A stretch of 64,000 nucleotides of DNA from NCBI RefSeq assembly GCF_003201285.1, contig NZ_QICS01000001.1, forward strand, positions 644,678-708,677. The letters are read 5' to 3'. The DNA is from Lachnotalea glycerini. GTDB taxonomy: Bacteria; Bacillota; Clostridia; Lachnospirales; Lachnospiraceae. The stretch's first letter is position 1, and each line of letters opens with the position of its first letter. Below, piece after piece: positions 44,149 through 53,097 of this stretch. Below the pieces are notes generated by a model, which was not told where the DNA came from, did not search any database, and worked only from the letters and a program-made list of their open reading frames with translations. The position numbers and the translations under genes are program-made.

Positions 44149-45372
44149 TTATACTCCTGAATTTATGGTTTCTAAATATTTGCTCTGCTTGCTTCTATCT
44201 GGACAAATTGTATCCAAGCAATGTTGCCAATAAACATTATCATTCGTATTTGCTCTTAAACAGACTTCTTTTTTACAAAAAATAACCGCTTGCGATTTTT
44301 CTTCTTTATGTACTACGTATCCATTCTCTCCTAACTGACTTATGAAAAAATCAATTCTTCTCATTTTTTCCTGTTGTTCTATCTGACCGCTCATAGCTGC
44401 TGCCTTTGTCCCATCTTTAGGAGAAAATGCAAAGATGTGCCCCCAATCAAATTTTGTATCCAGAATAAATGCAACGCTTTCCATAAATTCTGACTCCGTT
44501 TCGGTTGGAAATCCAACTATAACCTCTGTTCCCAGAATAATATCAGGACTATACTTTTTAATTTCAATATAAGCTTCCTTTAATTGATGCACATCGACTT
44601 TTCGGTTCATTAAGTCTATAATTCTCTCACTTCCAGCCTGAATAGCTGAAACTATCATTCCTAGTTTATTCTTTTTTGCTGCTTCCAGTATACTATCGTA
44701 ATATTTTAACAGCCATTTAGGATGTAAGGAATCAATAAGTGCACTATAAGAATTTTCTTTAAACGGAAGAGCGGTGAGTAGGGTCGCAAAGCTCTCTTTA
44801 ATATCCAAACCATAAGCACCCACGTTATCTCCATTAATGACTACTTTATCAGCATCACTTTCATTAAATGCTTCCACCTCTGTCACACACTCTTCTACTG
44901 TTTTACTATGTAATTTGCCTACTGCCCATTTTGTTGCACAATATGAGCAATTTTCCGGACATCCTCGTGATACCTCAACACAAAAGTATTTGTCCCCCCA
45001 AGTCATATCATGTACTTCTTGAATATCAGAAAGTTTATGGAATTTACCGAATATGTCATCGAATTTTTCCAATTCAGTGTTTCTAATAACGGTACCTGTA
45101 AATATAGATTTCAATTTATCCACATCCGTGTCTGGTACACATCCTGTTACAATTATTTCCGCTGATATTTTTTTTGCACTCTCAATCTCATCTAATGCCA
45201 TCTTCGCAGTTTCATTAATAAAACCACAGCTCGTAACTACAATATAATCACTTTCTTCTTTTTTATTTGTTAACTCATAACCATTGGCTCTCAAATAAAC
45301 TTTTAATTTAGCCATATCCATTTCTCTGCGGCTACAATTTAAATTACAAATTACACATACCTTTAAGCTCAT
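44149..45372 (-). CDS. Methylthiotransferase-like (MiaB/RimO-type) radical SAM enzyme
   Basis: Iron-sulfur enzyme of 407 residues. The N-terminal UPF0004 domain keeps the three cysteines expected to hold the auxiliary cluster (CSRREMD near residue 13, SCGFINETA near 49, TGCVPD near 78), and the radical SAM cysteines are in RGCPENCSYC (138, 142, 145). The C-terminal TRAM RNA-binding domain of MiaB/RimO is not evident; instead there is a Cys-containing tail (FCKKEVCLRANTNDN). It would insert sulfur or methylthio groups, but loss of TRAM and its place in a biosynthetic operon suggest a small-molecule rather than tRNA or ribosomal substrate. Confidence 0.82.
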   Translation of the reverse strand: MSLKVCVICNLNCSRREMDMAKLKVYLRANGYELTNKKEESDYIVVTSCGFINETAKMALDEIESAKKISAEIIVTGCVPDTDVDKLKSIFTGTVIRNTELEKFDDIFGKFHKLSDIQEVHDMTWGDKYFCVEVSRGCPENCSYCATKWAVGKLHSKTVEECVTEVEAFNESDADKVVINGDNVGAYGLDIKESFATLLTALPFKENSYSALIDSLHPKWLLKYYDSILEAAKKNKLGMIVSAIQAGSERIIDLMNRKVDVHQLKEAYIEIKKYSPDIILGTEVIVGFPTETESEFMESVAFILDTKFDWGHIFAFSPKDGTKAAAMSGQIEQQEKMRRIDFFISQLGENGYVVHKEEKSQAVIFCKKEVCLRANTNDNVYWQHCLDTICPDRSKQSKYLETINSGV

Positions 45373-45472
45373 ATAACTTTTCGTTCATATGACATCTAAT
45401 ATAATGACATCATAAAAACTACTCCTTTCGTTTGATTTTAATATTTAGCACACCTTATATACAGTGTTTTGC

Positions 45473-46177
45473 TCACAAGTTATTTTTTATGAAAATTCCC
45501 CTTAAGACACTCCTATTTCCAATATTAATTTTTGTTTGGTATGAAAATGTATTACCTTCTGGCAACAAATAATTATCCTTTAAAATATCTAATATTTTAT
45601 GTTCTGGCAATAAAATCATATCCAATTGATCCGGTGTTTCGTATAGATAATCTTCGCTTTTCTTAATCAAATCTTTTTCTACGAAAGCATCGGTAAAAAC
45701 ATTCATGCATAGATGTCCTCCTCTCTTTAATATTCGTGATGTTTCTCTAATTGCTGTAATAAATTCTTCAACAGATGATGTATTATGATAGATTCCATTT
45801 GCCAAAACATAATCTATACTTTCATTTTCATAAGGAAGACTTAACATATTAGCTATTTTAAAGCTGACTTTTTCTGTTTCATTTAATTCCAGTAATTCAA
45901 TCTTTTTTCGCGCTGCTTCCAACATATTTTCATGTAAATCACATGCTAACACCTGAAATCCAAGTGATGCAAGCATATACGTGTTTCTGCCTCCACCACA
46001 TCCCAAATCTAAAACTGTATCATTTTGGGGTTCAACAACACAAGTAAAATAATCTTTCCAGTATAACGGAATACCTGCATTTGCAAATTCACTTACAATT
46101 TTGCTGCTATTCCAATAATCGTTTGCTTTTTCTTCACTTACTTTCTTCAATTTACTTCCTTTCCTTTTATCTTTCAT
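45473..46177 (-). CDS. Class I SAM-dependent methyltransferase
   Basis: Cytoplasmic methyltransferase of 234 residues. Motif I is VLDLGCGGGRNTYML near residue 57; motif II/III are LACDLHENML and PYENESIDYVLANGIYH, and a C-terminal cap follows. It overlaps the HAD gene by 11 nt, so it belongs to the same operon. The family covers O-, N- and C-methylation; nothing in the sequence fixes the acceptor. A second methyltransferase (53098-53811) opens the cluster. Confidence 0.85.
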   Translation of the reverse strand: MKDKRKGSKLKKVSEEKANDYWNSSKIVSEFANAGIPLYWKDYFTCVVEPQNDTVLDLGCGGGRNTYMLASLGFQVLACDLHENMLEAARKKIELLELNETEKVSFKIANMLSLPYENESIDYVLANGIYHNTSSVEEFITAIRETSRILKRGGHLCMNVFTDAFVEKDLIKKSEDYLYETPDQLDMILLPEHKILDILKDNYLLPEGNTFSYQTKINIGNRSVLRGIFIKNNL

Positions 46178-46976
46178 AAAAATAGTTTTCTATCAATTTG
46201 ATTACGGATAATCCTTGAGAATATTCTAATTGAATATCTGCATACCTTTGTAATTCTTTTGGTAAATTTCCTACTCCCACGCCAATCTTTGCATACTTTA
46301 ATAAGTCAAAATCATTCATATCATTGCCAAATGCAACCACCCTATGCTCTTTTAATTCTTGATACATATTAACTATTTTTTCAGCAGCTAAGCCTTTAGA
46401 AGCATGAGAAGATATAATTTCTATTATTGCCCCTGATGTATTATCGGCATCTTGAAATACAGATGCTTTCATCATCTTACCATTTTGTTTCATAAAGCTT
46501 TCATATACATTTTTTATTCTTTCTGGTTTATCTTTAAAAGCAATCGAAATTATTCTTTCAGATTTAAGCTTGTCTATTTTGACTATATCAGAGCTTCCAG
46601 CAATCTTATAATGATTAACTTTTCCCTTTTCATTTGTAACTAGTGAAACCTCAAAATTGTATAATTGCAAAAAAGATATGACAATTCTTACCACTTCATA
46701 ATTGATGTTCCAATCCCTTATTATTCGTCCTGTTCTAAAATCCACTATGGCAGCTCCGCCACATATTGCCACCGGGAGCGTAAATTCAATATGCTTCATA
46801 ATTTCCCTTGAGCTTCTATGATCTCTGGAAGTTATATACGTAAACTTGAGTCCTTTTTTCATCATATCATTTAGACTTTTGACAGCTTCCGGCTCCAGTT
46901 CATGGTTTTTATTGAGTAAAGTACCGTCTAAATCACTAATGAATAAATAATTTCCTTTCTTGTTTTTTTCTTTCAT
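46167..46976 (-). CDS. HAD-superfamily Cof-type phosphatase
   Basis: Phosphatase of 269 residues with the nucleophile motif ISDLDGTLL near residue 15, motif II TYITSRD, the Cof-type cap at ~80-190 and the metal-binding motif IV FGNDMNDFDLL. Cof-type enzymes dephosphorylate sugar phosphates and phosphorylated cofactors. Its position between the aminotransferase and methyltransferase genes suggests removal of a phosphate introduced by the GHMP-fold enzyme or carried by an intermediate. Four-base overlap with the aminotransferase gene. Confidence 0.85.
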   Translation of the reverse strand: MKEKNKKGNYLFISDLDGTLLNKNHELEPEAVKSLNDMMKKGLKFTYITSRDHRSSREIMKHIEFTLPVAICGGAAIVDFRTGRIIRDWNINYEVVRIVISFLQLYNFEVSLVTNEKGKVNHYKIAGSSDIVKIDKLKSERIISIAFKDKPERIKNVYESFMKQNGKMMKASVFQDADNTSGAIIEIISSHASKGLAAEKIVNMYQELKEHRVVAFGNDMNDFDLLKYAKIGVGVGNLPKELQRYADIQLEYSQGLSVIKLIENYFYER

Positions 46977-48034
46977 ATATTTATATTTCCTAACATTCTT
47001 TCCACCGCTTTATATAATTGAACAAAACTATCCTCATCACTATGAATTGTAATTCTTACTGCATTTGCAAATTCCAATCCCTTTTCTTCTTTTACCGAAA
47101 AGCTTAGTATATTTTCTTTCACCAGCAAATCCCATATACTTATACTATTATTGTTATATCCTATAATTAAGGTATTACTTAAGGAATTGCAAACATAAAA
47201 ATCAGTATTATTTGAAACAAGCTTTGTTAGCTGCATTTTGTGATCATCTATTTTTTTCTCCATATTCTTAAAGAGACTTTTCTTTAATATAAGCTTTTTT
47301 GCTAATAGAACAGAATAATTGCTAACTGGAAATACTGACTCTTGATCCTCTATTATTCGCTTGAATTTCTCGTCCATTGCAGCATAACCAAGTCTGATAC
47401 CCGGAAAGCCATAATATTTTGAAAATGTTCTAAGAATAATAAGATTAGGATAACTGATTCCATTTTCCAAAAGAGAATAGCTCTTTATATCACTCACTGA
47501 ATCCATGGAAGCTTCATCTACTATAAAAAGTATGTCTGACATTTTTTCCACTAATGTCTTTAATTGTTGCATTAAGAACCCTTTTCCGGTAATAGGATTA
47601 GGATTGGATATCCAAACCGCCTGACACTTTTTATATCTTATTTGTTGTTCTAATTTTTCAATATCTAATAATAATTCCTCTATACTGATAGGCAGAAATA
47701 AAAATTCAACATTATCTAATGTTTCATATATTCGATAAAAATTTGGTACTACAACGCCTACTTTTAGATTTTTTAGTAGGAAATTATTAATCTTCCATAT
47801 GATATCCTCAGAACCTGCTCCAACCAAAAAGTTCTCATTTGAATATTCCTCACTTAAAATTTTTTTTATTTCCTCATAATTTTCATCGGGATACTTATTT
47901 AAATATTGAAACACTTCATTTGGAGATAAGTCATTTATTAAATTAAATATCATATTGTCCTTATTGTAGCTTAATGAATAATCACTAAATTCCTCATTAT
48001 TGCGATATTTTTCATACAGACTTAAATAATTCAT
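46973..48034 (-). CDS. Class I/II PLP aminotransferase, HisC/CobD-like
   Basis: PLP enzyme of 353 residues. Conserved points are AGSEDIIW (phosphate-binding turn), SNPNPITGK near 143-151, the aspartate in IVDEAS near 173, the Schiff-base lysine K206 in TFSKYYGFPGIRLGY, and a C-terminal arginine in NAVRITI. This type includes histidinol-phosphate aminotransferases and the threonine-phosphate decarboxylase CobD. With a GHMP-fold kinase-like gene directly upstream, a phospho-amino-acid substrate is an attractive guess. Overlaps hadA-type gene by 4 nt; cluster member. Confidence 0.82.
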   Translation of the reverse strand: MNYLSLYEKYRNNEEFSDYSLSYNKDNMIFNLINDLSPNEVFQYLNKYPDENYEEIKKILSEEYSNENFLVGAGSEDIIWKINNFLLKNLKVGVVVPNFYRIYETLDNVEFLFLPISIEELLLDIEKLEQQIRYKKCQAVWISNPNPITGKGFLMQQLKTLVEKMSDILFIVDEASMDSVSDIKSYSLLENGISYPNLIILRTFSKYYGFPGIRLGYAAMDEKFKRIIEDQESVFPVSNYSVLLAKKLILKKSLFKNMEKKIDDHKMQLTKLVSNNTDFYVCNSLSNTLIIGYNNNSISIWDLLVKENILSFSVKEEKGLEFANAVRITIHSDEDSFVQLYKAVERMLGNINI

Positions 48035-48046
48035 ATTTTTTCTCCG

Positions 48047-49129
48047 CTATTTCATGTAATTAACTTTGTAAATGCCATTATTGATCTTCGTTTTTATAAT
48101 TTTCATATCTTTTTCTTTAAAAGCTTCCAAACACTTGGCTGAATTTTTAGTTATTGCAAATACTGCCGGTCCTACAGATGAAATTGATAGGACATCTACA
48201 TATTTTTCTGTTTTAAGAAAGGATAATTCATCCATTAAGCTGACCATACCGTTGTATGTATAGGAGCAATTTTGTATACTACCCATATTATATCTATAAT
48301 CGTAAATGACATCCCCTACCACTTCTAGATTTCCATTAATTGCGGAGGGTAGAAAATAATGTAACATATTAAAGGCAATTTCATTTTTATATTTCGTTCC
48401 GCAGTCCATAAACTTATCTAAGTTCTCTTTTTCATCGTCAAATTGACATTTCGAATCTATAAATACATAGTTGTCCGGAATTCCTATAATAACATCATAG
48501 TCCTCCTTGATATCAACCGATAAGATTACGGTACTTTCACCTGCCAATACTAATAATCCGCCGGTATGCAGACCCGAAGCGGCAGAGCCTCCAATACACT
48601 GAACGGGATTTAAATTAAAAGAATCATGATCTATTTCCTCCCCATAATTTTGAGCCAAATACCTTATTAATATGTCAGCCTCAATCGGGCAGCCAAACAA
48701 ATGATTAATTGCGGCGGCGGTTCCTGCTTGCAAGCATCCGGTTGAACCTAATCCACAATGCTTTAAATTATTGTAGTTTTTAATATTAACTTGAAAACCG
48801 CCCTCATATCCCAGTGCTTTCTTCATAATTAAACATGCATGTCTAATAACAGTTTCTCTATCTTTTATTTCCTCATTTACAACTATCTTTTCATCAGATA
48901 TGATACCTATTTCAATTTCTGCAAATATTTGAGTAGAAAAAACAACCTCTCCTGGAGTATATTTCATATTATTATTTTCTACAATCTTGCTAGGGTCTAT
49001 TGCCATTGCATTTAATCTCATGGGATAATCAATTGATATTTTTTGTCCTTGCAATTTAACAGGATTTCTACATATAATTGGATTAAACACCGTTCCTACT
49101 TTAAAATAATCAAAATTTTTAATTTCCAT
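48047..49129 (-). CDS. GHMP-kinase-fold enzyme, beta-RFAP-synthase-like
   Basis: Protein of 360 residues with the GHMP ATP-loop motif as KHCGLGSTGCLQAG near residue 130 (classical Pro-x-x-x-Gly-Leu-Gly-Ser-Ser) and a later glycine-rich stretch GGSAASGLHTGGLLV. By eye the arrangement is closer to beta-ribofuranosylaminobenzene 5'-phosphate synthases of methanopterin synthesis than to homoserine or mevalonate kinases, but a true kinase (for example PduX-like threonine kinase) cannot be excluded. GGAGG precedes the ATG. Central gene of the cluster. Fold confidence is good; reaction confidence is low. Confidence 0.6.
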   Translation of the reverse strand: MEIKNFDYFKVGTVFNPIICRNPVKLQGQKISIDYPMRLNAMAIDPSKIVENNNMKYTPGEVVFSTQIFAEIEIGIISDEKIVVNEEIKDRETVIRHACLIMKKALGYEGGFQVNIKNYNNLKHCGLGSTGCLQAGTAAAINHLFGCPIEADILIRYLAQNYGEEIDHDSFNLNPVQCIGGSAASGLHTGGLLVLAGESTVILSVDIKEDYDVIIGIPDNYVFIDSKCQFDDEKENLDKFMDCGTKYKNEIAFNMLHYFLPSAINGNLEVVGDVIYDYRYNMGSIQNCSYTYNGMVSLMDELSFLKTEKYVDVLSISSVGPAVFAITKNSAKCLEAFKEKDMKIIKTKINNGIYKVNYMK

Positions 49130-49147
49130 TTTTCCTCCATATCCCGT

Positions 49148-50209
49148 TTAGTAAATTCCGTTTACTGGTTCAAATATTAATCTTCCATTTTTCTCTTGAC
49201 AATTCATTTCTCTATCTATATAAAATTGTTTATTATGATACAATTTTATAATCCAATCTTCACAATATTTGATTTCCTGTTGTAAATTATCGCAATCAGA
49301 ATAATGCTGCAAAAACCCATCTAAACTGTTATTTGATATGAATATCCAATCTTCTGCTTTTAGTAAAGGATCAATACCTAACAAACGCATTAAATTTTCT
49401 TTAAATTCTCTGTTAAGATAAGTTTGAACTACTTCTTCCATCCAGGCTATTGGCTTAGAACGTCCTGTAATTTTGAAAAGATTAACGCCTAAGCTTTCGT
49501 ATACATACAAATCTTCGGGTCTAATAAAATTTGCCATTAGAAGCTGATAAGGATTTTGTATTTTGATTAAATTACATTTTTCATGAAACTTTCTATCATC
49601 ATTCCCCATTCCCAATTCGTTATAATGCTGCTCTCTATATGGGCATCTTCTCAAGCAGCTTTCATTCACCATAAGTTCTAATTGCATATTATTATTTTTT
49701 ACATAATCTAAAACCTTTCTCAAATCCTTAAAATTTCTATTTAAGTCGTGGTGTGCAATGATTTTAGCCGGGGATATTGATAAATAAGATTTTACATCCT
49801 CTATTGTTTTTATTCCTGCAATTGTTGAAACGTTAATTCTAATATCGGGATATCTCTTTCTTATATATTGCATCAGTTCTTTGGAAGATATCGTTAAGGA
49901 ATCTGCCTTAAACTCATTAATAATCCATTCCAGCTCCTCATCCAAAAACCTGCATGATTCTATTTCAATAGGTGTATTAATAAGATAAGCAAAAGAAATA
50001 TTATGTTCATCTAAAATTCTCTTGATTTGCAAAGCATTTTCTTTTGTTGTATTATGAGCGATTGCTAAAGACCGTCCCTGAGGCGTAATCCCGTTTGATA
50101 ACGCTCCATACATTTCTCCAATATGAATACCATTACTTTGTCTCAATCCAACTATTCTTTTTATACTTTCTAAATTCCATTGACATGGAACCGTCAACAT
50201 AGTTTTCAT
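49148..50209 (-). CDS. Peptidase U32/UbiU-like protein
   Basis: Protein of 353 residues resembling the U32 'collagenase-like' family: a TIM-barrel N-terminal part (LTVPCQWNLESIKRI, DSLTISSKELMQYIRKRYPD, INVSTIAGI) and a cysteine motif NESCLRRCPYREQHYNEL near residue 180, with a further Cys in HEKCNL. In UbiU/UbiV and TrhP relatives such cysteines hold a 4Fe-4S cluster used in oxygen-independent hydroxylation, and true peptidase activity is doubtful. Here it is likely a redox or hydroxylation step in the pathway. Starts two bases before the decarboxylase stop codon. Confidence 0.72.
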   Translation of the reverse strand: MKTMLTVPCQWNLESIKRIVGLRQSNGIHIGEMYGALSNGITPQGRSLAIAHNTTKENALQIKRILDEHNISFAYLINTPIEIESCRFLDEELEWIINEFKADSLTISSKELMQYIRKRYPDIRINVSTIAGIKTIEDVKSYLSISPAKIIAHHDLNRNFKDLRKVLDYVKNNNMQLELMVNESCLRRCPYREQHYNELGMGNDDRKFHEKCNLIKIQNPYQLLMANFIRPEDLYVYESLGVNLFKITGRSKPIAWMEEVVQTYLNREFKENLMRLLGIDPLLKAEDWIFISNNSLDGFLQHYSDCDNLQQEIKYCEDWIIKLYHNKQFYIDREMNCQEKNGRLIFEPVNGIY

Positions 50210-50210
50210 C

Positions 50211-51452
50211 CTAGTTATCCTTTCTGTTTACTTGGCTTATACGTACAATATCCTCAATAAAATAGTCTAAACTTTCCTTTGTGACATGGGGCATAATATA
50301 TATTTTGTAGCAGTAGTAATCTTGTCCTCTGTATTTAAGTATAAAACCATCCAGAATATATTTTTTTTCTAATTGATCAGATAATATTCCATCTTGTATA
50401 CAATTAAAATGAATGCATACCATGTTGGTTCCTTGGTCCGATATTACTTCTATGAGGTTTTTGCTTAATAATTGTTTTACCAGATATTCCTTTAAAATGA
50501 TTAATTTATTTAATTCACGCTTAAATCCTTCTTTTCCTAGATACTGAAACATAACCCAACATGTGGCGGCGGCGGCTCCGTTTCTTGAACTAATCAGTGT
50601 CTTATCATAAACCGTTTTAGCATACTTAATTGGAATAGCAATACTCTCTTGTAATGATTTTCTACAAATAAATATACCTGCTGAAAATGGAACATACCCC
50701 ATTTTGTGTGGATCAACCGTTAACGATTTCACACTTTTGTATTTGAATATACCCTCATTTTCATGTAAAAAAGGAAACACCAGTCCACCTATTGCAGCAT
50801 CTATATGAAAATAAAACTTAATACTATTTTCCATTTCATAATGTTGAATTAGCATATCTATCTTTTCTATATTATCTTTACTTCCAGTCATGGTATATCC
50901 CATTGTTGCAACAATTATAAAGCTTTTAACACCTAGGTTAATTTGGCTATTAATGATTGATTCCAGTTCGGCTAAATCCATTACATATTCGTCTGTATAA
51001 GAAATTGTTATTACATTGGATAAACTACATAAGCAACATGCTTTATCAATTGACTGATGGGTTAAATAGGACTTAATGACACAGCAATCCTTTCCCAATA
51101 ATTCTTTTCCAATCCAAGTACCCATTATATTTCCTTCTGTTCCTCCAGAAGTCACATATCCATCCACAGTATCATCGCCATATAAGTCCCCTAGCATCTC
51201 AATCAATTCTTTTTCCATTTTTCTTGTTTGGTCTAATTGGGTAAATACATTAGAAAAAACACCTACATGATTTTCATTATATTCCAAATAATTTTTATAC
51301 GTTTCCAATGCTATTGGATTCGGTATTGTTTGAGGATAACCCAAAAATACACTCTTTTCTTCAGAATTAATATAATTTTTTGGTGGATTCATATATGGCG
51401 TAAGCTTTTCTTTTGTTCTTCCTTCTTCAAGAAATTTCATCCTTTTATACAT
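50211..51452 (-). CDS. Group II PLP-dependent amino acid decarboxylase
   Basis: Decarboxylase of 413 residues. Conserved points are TSGGTEGNIMG (phosphate binding), FHIDAAIGG (aspartate to the pyridine nitrogen) and the PLP lysine in DPHKMGYVPFSAG (K250). The family contains histidine, tyrosine (MfnA-like), glutamate and aspartate decarboxylases; the short length and motif style suit the prokaryotic histidine or MfnA types. The ATG at 51452 is preferred over 51473 because AAGGAAGGGG lies five bases upstream. First gene of the long operon, with a strong promoter at 51542-51570. It probably supplies the amine precursor. Confidence 0.85.
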   Translation of the reverse strand: MYKRMKFLEEGRTKEKLTPYMNPPKNYINSEEKSVFLGYPQTIPNPIALETYKNYLEYNENHVGVFSNVFTQLDQTRKMEKELIEMLGDLYGDDTVDGYVTSGGTEGNIMGTWIGKELLGKDCCVIKSYLTHQSIDKACCLCSLSNVITISYTDEYVMDLAELESIINSQINLGVKSFIIVATMGYTMTGSKDNIEKIDMLIQHYEMENSIKFYFHIDAAIGGLVFPFLHENEGIFKYKSVKSLTVDPHKMGYVPFSAGIFICRKSLQESIAIPIKYAKTVYDKTLISSRNGAAAATCWVMFQYLGKEGFKRELNKLIILKEYLVKQLLSKNLIEVISDQGTNMVCIHFNCIQDGILSDQLEKKYILDGFILKYRGQDYYCYKIYIMPHVTKESLDYFIEDIVRISQVNRKDN

Positions 51453-51541
51453 AAAAGCCCCTTCCTTTTTCATAAATACAAATCAAAATAAGCAGAAAAA
51501 CGCAGCATTCAAGCCGTTTTAATGTTTATTTATATAGACAA

Positions 51542-51570
51542 ATTATAACAACATTCATCTTTATTTTCAA
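51542..51570 (-). promoter_or_regulatory. Promoter of the nine-gene biosynthetic operon
   Basis: TTGAAA (51565-51570), 17-bp spacer, TATAAT (51542-51547), about 90 bp before the decarboxylase start. Upstream, TTCGAC occurs twice as a direct repeat (51599-51604 and 51629-51634), 30 bp apart, a possible activator site. Confidence 0.65.
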
Positions 51571-51682
51571 GAAATTATTATCGCATCTTACGTTTTGTTT
51601 CGACTCATTTCAATTTTGCATATCTTAGTTCGACCTATTATGACTTTTATCATACGAATGATTGCCCATGCTGGACAAAAAA

Positions 51683-51714
51683 AACCAACAAAATCACATA
51701 GTGATATGTTGGTT
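51683..51714 (-). terminator. Terminator of the methyltransferase-MATE unit
   Basis: On the minus strand, AACCAACA ... TGTTGGTT with an inner ATCAC/GTGAT stem is followed by eight T. It lies 12 bp past the MATE stop codon and divides the cluster into two transcription units. Confidence 0.8.
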
Positions 51715-51725
51715 CTGAATGCCTA

Positions 51726-53081
51726 CTAAATATAATGATATATTTTTTTATATTTAATAATAAAAAAAACGGAAATAAATATTGTTGAAAACTCTGCTAT
51801 TGGAACAGCTAACCATACACCAATTATTCCAAATAGCTTTGCTAAAATGATAATACCTATTGTTATAAATCCAAATGTTCTCAAAAACGAAATAATTGCA
51901 GATATTTTTCCATTAGATAACGCTGTAAACATAGAGGAAATAAAAATATTAATTCCACTAAACAAAAAGCTAAGTGGAAATACTAAAAATCCCTCTTTCG
52001 TAATCTTATACACAGATGTATGTGAAGGAGAAAATACCTCTGCCAGATTTGGTGCAAATATAAATAGTAATGCACATATTAAAATGGATGTACAAATGAT
52101 AAACCGCAAACATATTGTTATGATTTTTTTAAGATTTTGTGAATTATTACTTCCAAAATTATAGCTTACTACTGGTGCGACTCCCATTGAAAAGCCAATA
52201 TACAAAGTAGATGCAAAAAACTGAGTGTAAATCATTATTGTAATAGCTGCAACTCCGTCTTCTCCTGCTAATTTCATCATTGTAATATTAAACAAAAATG
52301 TTGTAATAGCTGCAGCTAATTGACTTACCATTTCTGACGAACCATTTAAGCAGCTTTTTGCTATTACCTTAAAATCCACAATTGGTTTATTAAAATATAA
52401 AGTACCTCTGTTAATTATAAAAAATGCAAAGCCAATAATGGATGGAATCAGATAACCAATACCAGTTCCCAGCGCTGCACCTTTCATGCCCCAATGAAGC
52501 AATACAATAAACAAATAATCTAAAATTATATTTGCAACTCCTGCACTAATGGATAAGAACATACCCAGACTTGGTTTTCCGGCTGTAACAATTAGATTTT
52601 GAAATAATACTTGCAGCATACTTGCAGGTGTAAAAAGCAATAGTATATATAAATAGTCTCTACAATATGGATATAAAGATGAACTTGCTCCAAGAGCGAA
52701 TATAATAGAACGTAAAAAAATCAGTCCTACAACAGCAATCATACAACCAATTACGAAACCCACTAATATAATTAGTGTAAAGTCCTGTCTTGACCTTCTA
52801 TCTTCTCCTGCTCCCATTTTACAGGCTACAATAGCACTCCCTCCTGTCGCTAACATAGTCCCCAGACCTACAATAAAATTATTCAACGGACAAATAATAT
52901 TCATCGCAGATAATGCGTCCGTATTAATAAATCGCGCTACAAATATAGTATCAACAATAGTATATAATCCCATAAAAATCATCATTAAGATAGTAGGAAA
53001 TGCAAATTTTAATAATTGATAAACTGTAAATTCTTTTGCCAATGCATTATTGTTGCTGCATTCGTTAATTGTATCTATCAT
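51726..53081 (-). CDS. MATE-family efflux transporter
   Basis: Cation-coupled multidrug/toxin exporter of 451 residues with twelve hydrophobic helices in two similar halves (first half opening LLKFAFPTILMMIFMGLYTI, second from about residue 235). The acidic residue in the first helix region (YTIVDTIFVARFI) is typical. Genes of this type in clusters usually export the product. Coupled to the methyltransferase gene upstream (17-bp gap). Second and last gene of its transcription unit. Confidence 0.9.
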   Translation of the reverse strand: MIDTINECSNNNALAKEFTVYQLLKFAFPTILMMIFMGLYTIVDTIFVARFINTDALSAMNIICPLNNFIVGLGTMLATGGSAIVACKMGAGEDRRSRQDFTLIILVGFVIGCMIAVVGLIFLRSIIFALGASSSLYPYCRDYLYILLLFTPASMLQVLFQNLIVTAGKPSLGMFLSISAGVANIILDYLFIVLLHWGMKGAALGTGIGYLIPSIIGFAFFIINRGTLYFNKPIVDFKVIAKSCLNGSSEMVSQLAAAITTFLFNITMMKLAGEDGVAAITIMIYTQFFASTLYIGFSMGVAPVVSYNFGSNNSQNLKKIITICLRFIICTSILICALLFIFAPNLAEVFSPSHTSVYKITKEGFLVFPLSFLFSGINIFISSMFTALSNGKISAIISFLRTFGFITIGIIILAKLFGIIGVWLAVPIAEFSTIFISVFFIIKYKKIYHYI

Positions 53082-53097
53082 GATATTTTCTCCTCTA

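Noticed and set aside
44149-45372. Housekeeping rimO or mtaB
   Set aside because: Same fold and cysteines, but no TRAM domain is visible and the gene is buried in a metabolite operon; not named as rimO, miaB or mtaB.
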